Below, piece after piece: positions 33,387 to 46,234 of a stretch of DNA of 64,000 nt. Source of the stretch: Gavia stellata. Its lineage: Eukaryota > Chordata > Aves > Gaviiformes > Gaviidae. The notes under the pieces are model-generated. The model searched no databases and had not been told where the DNA came from. It was given only the letters and a program-made list of their open reading frames with translations. Position numbers and translations under genes: made by a program. The number at the start of each line of letters is the position of its first letter. Position 1 is the stretch's first letter. The DNA lies in the NCBI RefSeq assembly GCF_030936135.1, contig NC_082598.1, forward strand, positions 16,558,687 through 16,622,686. The letters are read 5' to 3'.

Positions 33387-33941
33387 TGTGGTGGGTTGAC
33401 CTTGGCTGGACGCCAGGTTCCACCAAGCTGCTCTATCATTCTCCTCCTCAGCAGGACAGGGGGAGCAAATAAGATGGAAAAAACCCTCGTGAGTCAAGAT
33501 AAAGGCAGTTTAATACAGCAAAAGCAAAGCCCGTGCATGGAAGCAAAGGAAAACAAAAGATTTATTCTTTACTTCTGATCAGCAGGCAATGTTCAGCCAC
33601 TTACTGAGAAGGACTTCAGTACGCATAGTGGTTGGTCCAGAAGGCAAACATAAATAATGAATGCCCCCACTTCCTCTTCCTTTCTCTTAGCTTTTATTGC
33701 TGAGTAGACGTCATATGGCATGGAATATCCCTTTGGTCTGTTTTAGTCAGCTGTGCTGGCTATGTTCCCTCCCAAGGTCTTGCCCACCCCCAGCCTACTG
33801 GTGAGGGGGGAATGTTGGAGAGACAACAGCAGTAGCCTAAACACTGGTGTGTTAACACATTTCCAGCTACCAATACAAAGCACAGCACTACGAGGGCTGC
33901 TACAGGGAAAAATTAACTCCATCTCAGCCAGACCCAGTATA
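33387..33941 (-). mobile_element. Solo LTR of an endogenous retrovirus (ERVL-like), minus strand
   Basis: The 555-bp block runs from 'tgtggtgggttgacc' to '...gacccagtata' on the plus strand. Read on the minus strand it has the order of an LTR: a U3 region, a degraded TATA-like ATAAAA (plus 33692-33697), an ATTAAA poly(A) signal (plus 33509-33514), a T-rich downstream stretch, and a terminal CA. The other end has decayed from TG to TA. The 5-bp repeat AATAC flanks it exactly. No internal viral genes are adjacent, so it is a solo LTR left by recombination between two LTRs. It shares the 'ggaatatccctttggtc' block and general plan with the LTR at 51.9 kb. Confidence 0.8.
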
Positions 33942-33946
33942 AATAC
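33942..33946. repeat. Target-site duplication, right copy
   Basis: AATAC directly follows the LTR and matches 33382-33386. Confidence 0.75.
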
Positions 33947-36900
33947 CATTTTCATTTTATGAACATATTTCTTCACGGTTTTGTTATTCATTCGGCTAAT
34001 AGAAAACCAGTGAAAATAAGGACCATATGCTCAGGTGGAATAAAATTTACACCAGCTGAAGATCTATCCAGAGTTAAAAAAAACCTCCTATGGTGAAATA
34101 CAGATGAAAGTGTCAAGCCACAAAATACTATTTCGTATCACTCTGAAACCATGCAGAAAAATAAAGATCTGCATGGGTTCAATGGAGAATTACAAATAAT
34201 CTTTCATTTATTCAAGACATTTCATGATCCATTTTTTACCTCCTGACAAATATGACATGATTTTTAAGTCTCTAACAAAACCATAATAGTTTGAGGTTTT
34301 GTAACAAAAGTTTTGCCTTTTTTTTTTTGCAGATAATGGTCTGAGATCAATTTCACTGATTCTTACCCACTTCCCCACACTTTGAGTTTATTCTGCATGC
34401 AGACACAGAATATATATATATGGCATATATATATTTATATGACAAATACAGCTTATTCACTCTGTACATCTAAGATCAGATGCACCCAAAGTATGAAAAG
34501 GTTTTCAAATGAAACAGTTTAATCACTTCCATATTCTGCAGGTCTATTTTTGTCAATAATACTAGCCTCTGGTTTGTACACGTATTTATTTAATGACAGT
34601 CTCTGTTCCTTAAATTGCCAATTGTATTGCTGATTTTCTTTTCATGGTAATAACTCAGTTCTTTCACACTCTTTGTATTAGCTTGTCATCAAGGTTGTTG
34701 TTTTCTGTGTTAGGGGGGTGTCTTTCTTTTTTTCCAGGAGGTTGCATTCATCAAGGTGGAGAACAGGTAGTTATTACAGATTTTAAATTTTTCCAGTTCA
34801 GCCCCACTCCTCCAAAGACTTATCCATGTTCCTTACTTCAAACACGTGATCTGTCCTACCGAGCCCAGAGGATTAGCATTAAGCACATGTGTAAAATCTT
34901 AGCAGTTTCAGAACCTAAATAGCATTTGGTTTTTTTATATTTCTGAACCTAAAGGAATTGATCTGGTGATAATTAGACACTAAGAAATTAGTTTCACTGT
35001 CCATTACAGGAGGATTCATCCTGGGGCAAAGTTCTGAGTTGGGATTTACAAAGTCTGGGTCAAGACCTGGCTCTTCCACAGCCTCATGAAATAAATAGCT
35101 TTGAATAAATCACTGAGTTCAGATACCCAAAGTCCTTCAGCTTCCTAATTCCCTTGTGGTGAAATTTCTCAGATTCAGGTGCCTCGATGTTCTTGCATAT
35201 GTAGACAAAAATTCTTGCAGCGGATTGCAGTAAGACAAAGGTGCTACTTCTGTAAAGAATGAAATTGTAAATGCCCCCATCTATCCATGGTGTTAGCACT
35301 CATACCCATGCCTCAGTTCCTTACATATTTTAAAAAAACAAAGCTGGATCCAGGCAGATCTTGAGTCTTCCAGAGTAGGACTCACTGCTTTTACATTTAA
35401 ATGTGTTTACAGACATGGTCTTTTTACTGGTGGCACTGATTACAGTTTAGTCTAGCCACTAAGTGCTGTGGTCATGCAAATTAATAATAAAAATATAGAT
35501 GAATAATGGTGAAATTGGTGTTTAGCTGCTCTTTAAACATGTGCTTGTAAGTATGTAGAAGCTACGCTCTATGTCTGTCTACATTCATATATATTCAGCA
35601 GTACTGGGCTAATTATACCATTTGTATACCAGAGAATTATGGGAGACTACAGCAAAGTTTCCTGCATTCTCCTCACATACCTCTTCAGCCAAACATGAGT
35701 CAGAGATGCACTGCTTATTACAATATTATTAGCATAAGTTGTTTTAGTAAAGTAGTAAATAATTCATAAGGAAGTCTGCAAAAGCAAATATGTTTGCCTT
35801 TTCCCCCACTTTCATTGGGTTTGAAGAGAATTGTTCACTTTCTTCAAATATTTGGTTTAAAAATGTGGTAACAGTACATTGCTTTCCACTCCAGCTGGCC
35901 TGTGTGTTTTTTCTTTTCCAAGTAAAACGTTTGAAAACTTGGTGCCATAGTGGAAGCAAGGAAAGTGTACAGACAACTGAGGTTCTTAATCTGTTCTTAA
36001 AAGACAGGAAGGCACATAAGATAAAGTGGATCTAAGCTTGCAAGTACCTGGGCCCAGGCCTGCAAGGTGTTTAAACAGCTGATTTCTACTGAAGTTTCAT
36101 CATACGCCTGCACACTGGTTTCGATAGAAACAGTGCTGTGACATCTATGCTGCAGTTGCACAAAGCAATGAAAGTCAGGAGCAAACCACCATTGTAGTGA
36201 GCACTATAGAAATTAAAGGGAGACACTGTTCACCAGAGTGTTTACAGTTTTATCCTATTTCTTTTAGTCTAATTTCTGTTGGTACCTAGTATTCCAGCCA
36301 GGCTCACCGCCATGGAATAAACCCTGAAATGTCAATTTAGAAGGGGTCTGGATCCTCTAATGGAAGAATAGCCTATCTTTTTTATAGAGTTTCAAAAGGT
36401 TATAGTATTTCCAAAGAGCAGGGATGCCTCCAGACCGCTGAGTTTGACAACCTAACATACGCCCAGACTGCCTGCAAGCCCCACACAGTTTGTCATCCTT
36501 CTGGGAAGGAAGAGGCAAGCGGCACAAGCAAACCTTAAGCAAGCATAGTATGAGCAGATGGTGTTAATTCCAAAGTCAACACATGCACCTAAATTCAGTC
36601 CTTCTCAGGAGGGACAAACACACAAGATGGTTTGAACTGTCATTTCCTATAGCTGGTTCATCCAAACAGGAATGAAACTTTCAGTTTTCATTTGAAATGT
36701 CAAGTTCAACTAAACCAGGGTTAAAGCCTGCCACAGCTGAACTCAGGTCAAAGCTGGAAGACATATTTGTTCTGCTAATGAGACAGCCAGTTTCAGACTG
36801 ACTTTTATGTACCAAATCCTCACAGGCAACAGAAACATCAAGAATTTGGGGGGAGAAGGAAAAATAAAGTTAACATTTTAAAAAGCTTGTGTTCATATTC

Positions 36901-38814
36901 CACCTGAGAGGAGAGCAAACTTCTAAATGTTACTGAAACAAAAGTAGCTCATGGGAGAGCATTTCTTAACCAAACAGAATACTTCTGTAATTTGGGGTGT
37001 TTAAAAGTTGCCAAGGAGGCCAGTAGTCAAGGGATGACTCATGTCCTCTGATTTTAGCAGTTGAGAAGGTAAGCCCAGCCTAGGCTGGGTGTCAAAGCTC
37101 CCATGATGATGAACGGAGGAAAGGAAGTGTCTCCAGTGGCAATCCACCCCACCTGAGACATGACTTTGGCTAGACCCACTCCTCCTCATAAAGTTTCTGT
37201 CTCGTTCTGCTGACTCTGGAAGGGAACCAGAGTATTGTCTTGCTTGAGGACTTAGTTTTTACATGGCTAAACCCAAGATAAAGTATGTTTTACCCTCAGT
37301 GGAAACTTCGTATCCTAATTAATAAACTAGGATTTTTAAAATACAATTTCCCTTCTCCTGTGTTCTCAGCCGAAGCCTCATGTGTATCTGAGCTGAACTT
37401 CACAGCTTGGAATCTTTGCAGCTTCTCTTCCATTGTAAGTTTGTACAGCACCAAGCACACTGCTATCAGACAAATAAAAAGAATAATAAAACTCAATCAT
37501 GCTTGTATATATAGAAGGCCAATCAATGTAAACACAGGGTTTCTCTAAACAGGAGAAAAGCGGAAGCCAGATGGCATGAAATCATTGATAGCTGTTTCAT
37601 AAACTTTTCCTGCAATCAAATCTAATTGAAATAACACTAGATTGTAGGCTTTAGCAGGTGGGCAGCACACACAGCTGTTTCTGCTAGATGATTTCCAAAG
37701 AATACATACATAAAACATTTCACAGGGACTGACATATGGGAAGAAAGGTTAGCCCAGACAGAATGCTCTCTTTCAGGCTTTATTTCACCAACAGATTTCC
37801 GAAGCCTGCCTCTTTAAAAATATGAGCAGAAGTATTTTTCTGGTATTGTTGAACCAATTAGAGTCTTATGCAACTTGGTTGAGAGCTATGGCCTGGTGAT
37901 GCAGTGTCTTCAATGCCAATTTGTATTTCAAGACGAGGCAGAGCAGAGAGGGACCTCCTAGAGTCCAGTTTATTGCTTTGCAGTGAGGTAGGATAAAGGT
38001 AACTGAACCACCTCTGAGACATATTTCTGTTTCATAGGAATTCTCCAAGGAATGATTCCACCAGTTTCCTCAGTAGTTTATTCCAGATTTTCCCTGCGCT
38101 AATAGCTAGATATTTTCATAACTTTTAATACAATTAAGCTAATGGTCAAGGAAAGGAAATGGTTGATGACTCTTTCCATTTTAATCTTGTACATATTGAA
38201 GGATTTATCATGTCCTCTCTCCTTCTTCTGTCCTTTTCTGCAGACAGATATCCCATGGCAAAACTCCTGAAGGTTCACAGATGAGCTGCAAGAACCACGT
38301 GGGTCTCCCCAGAGAGGTCCAGCATCCGAGGTGGGCTTGGCAGGGTTTCCTGTGGCTGGCCAGAAAGCTAATTCAACAGTTTGGACTGAATTTTACTTTG
38401 AACTTTTATTTGCATTAGAAACTAAGACTCAAAAAAAAACATGGGGAAAGGAAGGAGAAATGGGAAAGACAACTTATGTGGATCAAATGAGAGCCTATAG
38501 GAAGGATAGTGAACTGAAACACACTGTGTAGGTCCACTACCTAGTGCCTTCTGGCTAGATGACATAGTAAAGCTCCTATTCTTCATGATCTTTATATTAA
38601 TATACTACATAAAGATGAACATGGTCTTTTCTATTACTATTTGTATCAGAATCTGTGCTTTTAACAATTCAATCTAAAAGATCAGAATCTACCAATGTCT
38701 CAGTAAGAGCAATCCAGAAGTGATGGCATAAGGGAACTCTGGTTTCTCTTCAAATCGTACAAACCTTTCACCTTTTACTAAAGATTTCCATGGAAAGGAA
38801 CAATTTATTTATAG
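33947..38814. other. AT-rich non-coding stretch
   Basis: No gene or dated repeat is seen. It includes an AT dinucleotide tract that forms an inverted repeat at 34409-34435. Open frames are at most about 90 codons. Confidence 0.45.
34409..34440. repeat. AT dinucleotide tract with palindromic arms
   Basis: A (TA)n run at 34409-34421 and an (AT)n run at 34425-34434 flank a GGC centre. The arms can pair, so this is a simple repeat able to extrude a hairpin. No function is implied. Confidence 0.8.
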
Positions 38815-39162
38815 CAGCCTTCCAGTACTTAAAGGGGGCCTACAGGAAGGCTGGGGAGGGACTCTTTATCAGGGTGATCCTAGTGATAGGATGAGGGGTA
38901 ATGGTTTTAAACTGAAGGAGGGTAGATTTACATTAGATATAAAGAAGAAATTCTTCACTGTGAGGGTGGTGAGACATTGGAACAGGTTGCCCATAGAAGT
39001 TGTGGATACCCCCTCCCTGGAAGTTTTTCAAGGCCATGTTGGATGAGGCTTTGAGCAACCTGATCTAGTGGAAGGTGTCCCTGCCCATGGCAGGGGGGTT
39101 TGGACCTAGATGACCTTTAAGATCCCTTCCAGCCCAAACCACTCTACGGTTCTATGATTCTA
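38815..39162 (+). mobile_element. CR1 LINE 3' UTR, fairly young
   Basis: From 'cagccttccagtacttaaag' to 'ggttctatgattct' the order is that of an avian CR1 3' UTR. It includes 'gaagaaattcttcactgtg', 'cattggaacaggttgcc', 'ggtttggacctagatgacct' and 'agatcccttccagccc'. The 3' end is intact and the 5' end is truncated, as is usual for CR1. Confidence 0.9.
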
Positions 39163-39394
39163 ACAATAGAATTACATGCAAACTATGCTATTTAATAATG
39201 ATGATCTCTTGGACTGCAGGAGTCTTTGTGGATACTCATTTGAAAATGTTAGTTCTGAGGTTAATGGCAGCCAGCCTTCCTCCCCTGCCCCTGGTATATT
39301 AGAAATACAATATATATAAATAGTGAGGCTAGGAGTAGAGGAGGGGAGAGAAAACATCATTATATCACTACCCAAAATCCTAGCTTTAAATGCC
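39163..39394. other. Spacer between two CR1 elements
   Basis: AT-rich sequence with a short AT run near 39308-39322. Nothing is recognised. Confidence 0.4.
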
Positions 39395-39770
39395 AGGCAT
39401 GACTGTGGCCACCCCAGCCCAGAAAGCAAAAGGTACAATGAAGGGCAGCAAGGAAAATCAGAGTTTGAAATGGGTTCTGTCCAAAGAGATATTAAACAGA
39501 ACAGCACTTTTCAGCACAGGAATAAAAGAGTTTGTAGTTTATAAAATGATGAATGGCAAGGAGGAAGGAAGGGAATGATGTCTATTATATCTCATAAGAC
39601 AAGAACATGGAGGTACCAAACAAAACTATCAGGCTGCAGGCTTTACACAAAAAGTACTTCTTCCCATAATCCATAACTTGAAATGCCATTGCCACAGGAT
39701 GCTTTGGAAGCCAAAATTATAAATGGATTCAAGAAACAGCTAGAGAAACTCATGGAGTAAATATCTGCTG
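39395..39770 (+). mobile_element. Old CR1-type LINE, RT end and 3' region
   Basis: The text follows an older CR1 family like that of turtles and other reptiles, plus strand. Diagnostic words are 'gtggccaccccagccca', 'gtttataaaatgatgaatgg', 'tctcataagacaagaacatgg', 'aagtacttcttcccat', 'gccacaggatgctttggaag' and 'agagaaactcatggagtaa'. It has many substitutions and small gaps. It lies 230 bp from a younger CR1 but is a separate, much older insertion. Confidence 0.7.
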
Positions 39771-40737
39771 TGGGCTGATAAACACAACGGCGTGAGTCAG
39801 GAAGTCCTGACCCACAGAGGCGTCCCAGGGAGGTGCTACCCTGGGCTTACCCTGCTCTCAGGCTCCTTAGGGTTGTTTTGCAGCCACTGTCAGAGACCTG
39901 GCACGGTGCCACACAGCCCCTTGCTCCTCCTCATGTGGTTGCAGATACAGCCTTTGGGTTACTTCAGAAACCAGGTACAGTTCTCAAGCGAAAAACCACT
40001 CTCCTCAGAGGGAGACCAGGAAGAAATCGGCAGTAGCCCCAAGTGGTGGGAGCAACTGCTTGCAAAAGGCAGTGAGAATCAGCCCTGGGGTGATATGACT
40101 CTGCGAGAAAGAAACGAGTGTGAAGCAAATGCTTTTAAGAGCACCCATCTCAGCTCTGCGACAGAGAAAACAGGAACACTCAGAAAGAATCAGTGACAAA
40201 AGATCCAAAAGAGGCAGTTGATTCCCTGCAGGGGAGAAAACAAAGTGTTTACAAAGATGCAGAACAGTAAATCATCAAAGTGTTCTTTTGAAAATATTTC
40301 ACAAGTAACGTTCATTCCTACATTTAAATGGGAGACACAATAAAGAGAGAAAAAAGATACAGCCCTGGCCTTTAAGGGCGTTTGGGCTAAAGCAGGTGTA
40401 GCATGTCAAGTGAGAACAATAGCAAAACAACAGAGGAAAAGAGGAAGGACTGCAGGAGGAGTGGGGGCACAAGGATTATATGTAAATTTATATGATCGTT
40501 TTTGAGTACTGGGAAAAATATTAATCAGCTTTTTTATTGACTTGTTCTCTATCTCTTTACTTGCCTTAAACTGTTATTTCAGGCTGCTGAAGGGGTCTAT
40601 TTTGAATGCGGTCTTATGAAGGTTGATTATGGGAAGGGGTTTGTGGCAGGCAAAGGGGTGACGACAAAAGGAGAGATGAAGATAAAGAATAGTAGATGCA
40701 GAAGCAGGGGGGACCTAGTGCAGATCCTAGCATTGCT
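39771..40737. other. Non-coding stretch, nothing recognised
   Basis: A 134-codon open frame at 39792-40196 has no recognisable domain and no splice or promoter context I can support. No repeats are seen. Confidence 0.4.
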
Positions 40738-40942
40738 TTTAATAATAGCTGGCTCTCATATAAAGCTTTTCAAGCATAGATTTTTGAAGTGTTTTAAATT
40801 GAAGTCTGAATAATTTTCTTCATATTATAACAGATGATATGCTTAAGGCCACTCAGCAGAAAAAAATGCACTGTAGCCAGGCAGAGGATTCACAGCCCCT
40901 GAATGCTAGTGCCATACTGCCCATGAGCCACACTGCCCTACC
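40738..40942 (+). repeat. Ancient MIR-like SINE fragment
   Basis: 'tttaataatagctggctctcat' (in part), 'aaagcttttcaagcatagat', a degraded core, 'ttaaggccactcagcag', 'ccaggcagaggattcacagcc' (in part) and 'gagccacactgcccta' follow the MIR body and tail in order. Divergence is strong and the edges are approximate. Confidence 0.6.
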
Positions 40943-41510
40943 GTCAGCTTGGACTGTCACCTGTGACATGGAGGTGACGTATTAGAAATTAATTTATCAG
41001 CTGCTCTCTCTATAAATGATATGCTGAAATACCATATCAGCCTGTTTGTAAGGAGAACTGACCTTGGTGGGAACGTGTGCACCAGGCAGGGATTTAATGG
41101 GGGAATGAAGAGGGTTTAAGCTCTCTTCCCCTCCTTATTATGAGTACCTGATGTAAAATGGTACCCAGACATGTAACATAGTCTCAGCTAGACTGGAGGC
41201 ATATTAAGACAGACATGCCTGTTCAGGGCCACAGCCAAGCCACACTCAAGGCCAGATACACAATCTGTTCAAATAATGGTTTGCAATACACTCCAAGAGG
41301 ACAGGTGTTCCCCAATGTCCGGAGGTTTAGCGGCACGCTTGGATGTAAGGGAGAGCAGAAAGTGCCATGCTCACGGATCATCTGAAAAGTGCTCTCTCAG
41401 TGTTATAGGTGTGCCGGCATGTTGATGCACATGACCTTTTTTTGACATTTGAAATGCACAAATTCCGCTGACTCCCAAACCATACAGAATGACTCTTGAC
41501 ATACAACTGT
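40943..41510. other. Non-coding stretch, nothing recognised
   Basis: No recognisable gene, RNA or repeat. Confidence 0.4.
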
Positions 41511-41565
41511 TCACAGAATCATAGTATCATAGAATATCTCAAGTTGGAAGGGGCCGACAACTGTT
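41511..41565 (-). mobile_element. CR1 3' tip, minus strand
   Basis: 'tcacagaatcatagtatcat' followed by 'aagttggaaggggccgac' is the reverse complement of the last part of a CR1 3' UTR and its terminal repeat. Only about 55 bp were inserted. Confidence 0.8.
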
Positions 41566-44500
41566 GTTTGAATTATTCCAAATGTTCTAATTACATGCTA
41601 GTTTGTAAAATGAGCAGAGAAACAGTTTAATTGCACACAGTACACAGTAGCATTCTTTTTTGTAAAGAATTCTGTTTTTTAAAAAATAAAATTCTTTATC
41701 ACAGATGAAGTTCAAGAAATCTTGTCAAATAATGACAAAAAATCTGTGATGACAATGCTTAATTGTTGTCACAAACGGAGATGTTATTTATTTAACCAAC
41801 AAGCTAATATTACTGGTCTTTTATTTGCCCTTCCTTTCAAACAACACAATTATATTATATCTCAAAATGTAACATCTTCACAGAAGAAATGATGGTTTTC
41901 TGTGGCTGGACCATGCACATTTATGGTAATAGTATTACCTTAATTCATTGCCATACTACAATGGAATTTCTGCTTGCCTGGTTCATTGCAAACTCCACTC
42001 AGCAGCTGCGCTGCAGATGTAGTCACACATGCCTCTGCAATTGCTGTCTCCCAGCACTGTCTGGCCTTCCATATCTTCGAATATGTTCCTGTTTGTTTTT
42101 TAGAATGAAATCTTGCCTATATTACATCTATCAACTCAAAATTAGCCCAGCATCATTCACATGAATAGATCTACAACTAGTAACAAGCATTACTCAAGGT
42201 ACATTGCTTATACAAAAAAAATTGATTTAATGCTCTAAAGGTCACAGTAACAATTTTAATGTTTATAACTTTTTTACTGCTGATGCTAGTCTTATCATGG
42301 AGCAGTTTAGAGGGGATCTTTTTATAAATGTGAAATTTTAATGGCTTGAAAGATTTTGGATTACATTTGCTTTGACGTCTTGAACTAGCGGTAGGAATTT
42401 TCTCTGCTGAGCTGATTATCACATGAAATTGTTTTGAGCAGCTGTATATCATCATCATCATCATGATTCACTGCTAATCAGAAAACAAGTGGCTGCAGTA
42501 CCATACTGCAGACATGAAATGCACAAACTGTAGTACACCTATTGTATGGAGCAACAATTATTTTCCCTCTTTGTGCTTATCGAAAGGTAACTCTAATGTG
42601 TTGGCTAATGAATTCCACCCCAGCTGTGCGTGATCTTATAATTACATGGTTCAGGCTCCACATCAGCTAATCAAATGGTTTCTTCAGTTCAATTTTACAA
42701 TGATTCAGACCCTAACACACTGAAGTATTTGCCTAAAATCAGGTTTATTCGGTGGCCTGTGGAACCATCTTCACTTGCTTAAATGGATGGCTGAATATAT
42801 ACAGGATCATTCACATACTTACTTTTAGGCAGATTATGGCACTAGTTTGATGAACAAAGATCATACTGTGGAAACCAATTCCTGTATTTGGAATGAATGT
42901 ATTGATTTCTGCTAGAAATTGTTATTTAGCATAAAGTGTCAGTAGCACAAGACTGTATTTCAGCACATGCAACGTAAAATCTAAAAGGAAAGAAATCCAA
43001 TGAATCAACTCCCTAGAGCTAATATTCAGTAAACTATCCTATATATACATATTTCTGGTCAATAACCATTTTTTTCTCTAAAATCTGTAGATTATCATAT
43101 CCTTCTAGTTTCTTCTTTTAACATTTTGTTTCCAGCAAAAGCTCTGTCCCCACAAGAAAACACAGGAATAATGCGTATTCGTGCATCAGCCATTTAGCTG
43201 TTAACAAACAGAGATAATGGCCATTGGGAATGTATAAGCTAGACTACTTGGCTGCTCTGACAAATGAAATCCAGGAGTAATGAGTCACACTAGATGTGAT
43301 CCTTTAAAAAGAAACACTGGCAACCTCTCAGATTTTAAAATAACTTTGCTGAGATCAAGTGGAGCTGTCTTCAGCCATGATGAAAAAGCTAAAAATGAGT
43401 ATCTGACTGCGCAGATAATTCCAGCAGCTTGGCAGCATTCATTTGCGAAGCAGCCTAGCCTGATAAGATGCTCGCACTGATGCTAATGTGAACTGGACTG
43501 TGCGGATACATATTGCATAATTGCTGCATACATGGCACCTTCATTCATATACTGCCGTCTGCGGTTATCAGCTTAGAGAGCGGATAATATGCATGCCTAT
43601 GAGCCAGCCTCTGCTCCGGCTTTTGTTTTTCTCTGCATTGCTAGGCAGCCTGCAGAATGCTCACTTTCCTGAGCAAGGACAGCCGAGCACATCTTCCCTG
43701 CAATTTTAGCTGTACCATCTTAGCAGTCAAAGGGAAGAGTGCAACTATGTCACCCACCAGTAAAAGTTGAAGGTAGATCTTCTTCAGAATATGCAAAATA
43801 CACAGGTGTTGAGCTGCATTTGCAAGATCTGTTACTATGGTTATTAACTCGAAAATCATCCATGTGGTTTGGCTTTTTGTGGTAATGTGCTGTTTGTATC
43901 CCTCAGTCAGAGGTAAAAGGCAAGATTTTCATTGAGCTTTGCATGTTTACTCCATCTGAACATGAACCAAACCCATCCACTGCTCTGCAATTTTTGCAAA
44001 AAAATTTTGTCTGGTGCTGTTGCTGAAGGAAATGCTATTTTTCATTTCTCTGCACCTCATGACAGCCCATCTCAAAGTTGTTTGTGATTCAAGTACGTCT
44101 AAAAAAAATACTAGAATAATATAATATTTCTCATCTGTCTGCAAAAATAGTGCATGCAGAAGTTCACTGCTGGAGAAAGGCCTGTTTAACTTTCTGGTTC
44201 AGCAAGAAAATCTCAAAGAAACAAAGTTCAGAGCTATAAGAAAAAAGTCTACCTGTCATACCATATATCTTTTAGGCTTTGAGGAACCACACATTAATCA
44301 GTAGAAGCAAAGCAGTGAGCAGAAACAAACAAGGTGAAAAATCCCAGACACATTCCAGTTTTGTCACAGTGGATTTCTTACGGAGATCTCTTCAGGCAGA
44401 CTTTCTTTTGACTCCTAGCTAAATGATCATTGCTAGATGAAATCAAAGTTTGCACTTCAGTGCTCTGCTTCACTAGCGTACAATGCAAACCACTAACATT

Positions 44501-45934
44501 GCTGACTGAAATAATTTTATTAGGCAGCAGAGAATTTTTTAAATGCTTAAATTAGAATTGCAGCTGTTCATACTTTTTCAGTATTATATGATTTTTTTTT
44601 TGTAGCAGTAAAGAAATTCTAGGTATACAATAGTGCTGGGCAGTGTTCTGTAAAATATTGGTATTTTTACAGATACATCCCACTACAGAAATGGATTTGG
44701 GAAACACTGAACGAATGATGTATAAAATGCAAAGCAGAAATATCACTGATCACTGATATAACTATTATATTCAGGAGCAGGCAAAAATTCAGTTTTACTG
44801 TCAGGAAAGTTTGCAATACTTCCATTTTATCTAGGCTGCTTGTGCTTTCTCAGCAGAAAATTGACATTAAATAACATTAAGCGGAGAAGAAGAGACTACA
44901 CAATAGTGGAGCCTCTGTGTAAAGGTTTTATTACTGGGAGATTGGGTTGCCTGAGTTATTCATTAGTTGGTATATGGCAGATATTTCAGAGGGAAGCCAA
45001 AGAAGGCATAAGCAGTATTCTCAAAATGTTCTTGCATTGTTTCTTTGTACATATTTCTCTAGAATCCTTTGTTATGATGAGACCAAATGCACTGATTACA
45101 AGAGAAGAAAGACTTCATAACCAGTGCATTAACCTCTGGATGTGGTCTGTAAAGGATCTGATTCAACCCTGCTGAAATCAATAGGAGACTCTCTTTAGAT
45201 TTCATAGACTTTTACATTTTATCCTAATATATTAAAGATGTTTTTAGAATGTAATAGTTTAGGACATTACACAACTAGAAACAGTTCTCTGCATGCTTTT
45301 GTAAAGCCAGGAATGACCCCTCTGCATGAGTATAAAGATAACAGTATGATCACCAGCTATTGGAGTGAATATTTTAATGGCAGATCAGAAATGAATGAGT
45401 ATCTCCTATCCCTCAGCTTGAGATGCTACCTGTTGCCCTCAAGGGGAAGAAAGGAGAGAGGATATATTTCAATAATGAGTGTTCATTTCTCCGCAGGGTC
45501 CTTGCTGGATACAGATACCTTTTGGTAACTGTTTGAACTTGCTCAGCTGTTGGAACGAGAGAAACGTCCCCGGGGAAACTCATAAGCAGACTGATGGCAG
45601 AGTGAAGGTGAAATGGCCAAAAGTGCAAATTTGTCAAAAGTACATGCAGTTTTTCACATGGCTTTATAATTTATCAGGAAAAAAATGGATAGCACCATCC
45701 TGTGATATGTCAGGCACATGTCAGATGAGATAGTTCTTTTGTTTTGGTTGACAGTTTGGCGGAAATGGTGGCAGATCATTGTGTCTTAAGCACAGAAAAA
45801 TTAAAAGTCAAGTGTAGGGCTATCTCAGCTAATGGAATACACACATGGTCAAATATGAAGACAAACTTGGAATTACAGGAAATAAGAACAGAAAATAACT
45901 GAAGGAGTCATCCAGTCATTCCTCTACTCTGAGA
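41566..45934. other. AT-rich non-coding stretch with possible conserved elements
   Basis: No exon is recognised. A short (ATC)n run is at 42449-42463. The stretches 42560-42720 and 43160-43620 carry dense TAAT, octamer-like, GATA-like and CAATTA-like words in sequence that does not look like repeat debris. I note them as possible regulatory elements only. Confidence 0.4.
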
Positions 45935-46136
45935 TTCGATGAGCTATTCTTATGCCATTCCTGATAGACAGTTGCCCAAACTGCTCTCAGAAATTTCTCA
46001 GGTGGGGTTTCCAATACTGTCCCAGAGTCTCTGCTCTAGTGCTTCATTAGCCTTCGTGCTGGAAAGATTTTTTCTTATGTCCAGCCTGTATTTGCCCTTC
46101 CGTAATTTAAGAGCGTTTGTTCTTATCTGACAGGCA
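45935..46136 (-). mobile_element. Ancient CR1 LINE, 3' part, split by an insertion
   Basis: Plus-strand text 'tctctgctctagtgcttcat', 'ggaaagattttttcttatgtcc' (in part) and 'ttgcccttccgtaatttaag' is the reverse complement of an old amniote CR1 3' UTR, highly diverged. It breaks off at about 46136, where a younger CR1 of the opposite orientation begins. It resumes at about 46235. Confidence 0.65.
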
Positions 46137-46234
46137 GACAAGGGAAGAGCTCTAGGTGAACCTGTTCTGGCAGGGGGGTTGGACTAGATGATCTCCGGAG
46201 GTGCCTTCCAACCCCTATCATTCTGTGAGTCTGT
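46137..46234 (+). mobile_element. Younger CR1 3' tip nested in an older CR1
   Basis: 'gagctctaggtgaacctgttc' (in part), 'ggttggactagatgatctcc' and 'cattctgtgagtctgt' form the end of a CR1 3' UTR in plus orientation. It is much better preserved than the minus-strand CR1 on either side, so it inserted later. The left edge is accurate to about 10 bp. Confidence 0.8.

Noticed and set aside
39792..40196. 134-codon plus-strand frame
   Set aside because: No recognisable motif and no context. It starts right after an old CR1 remnant.
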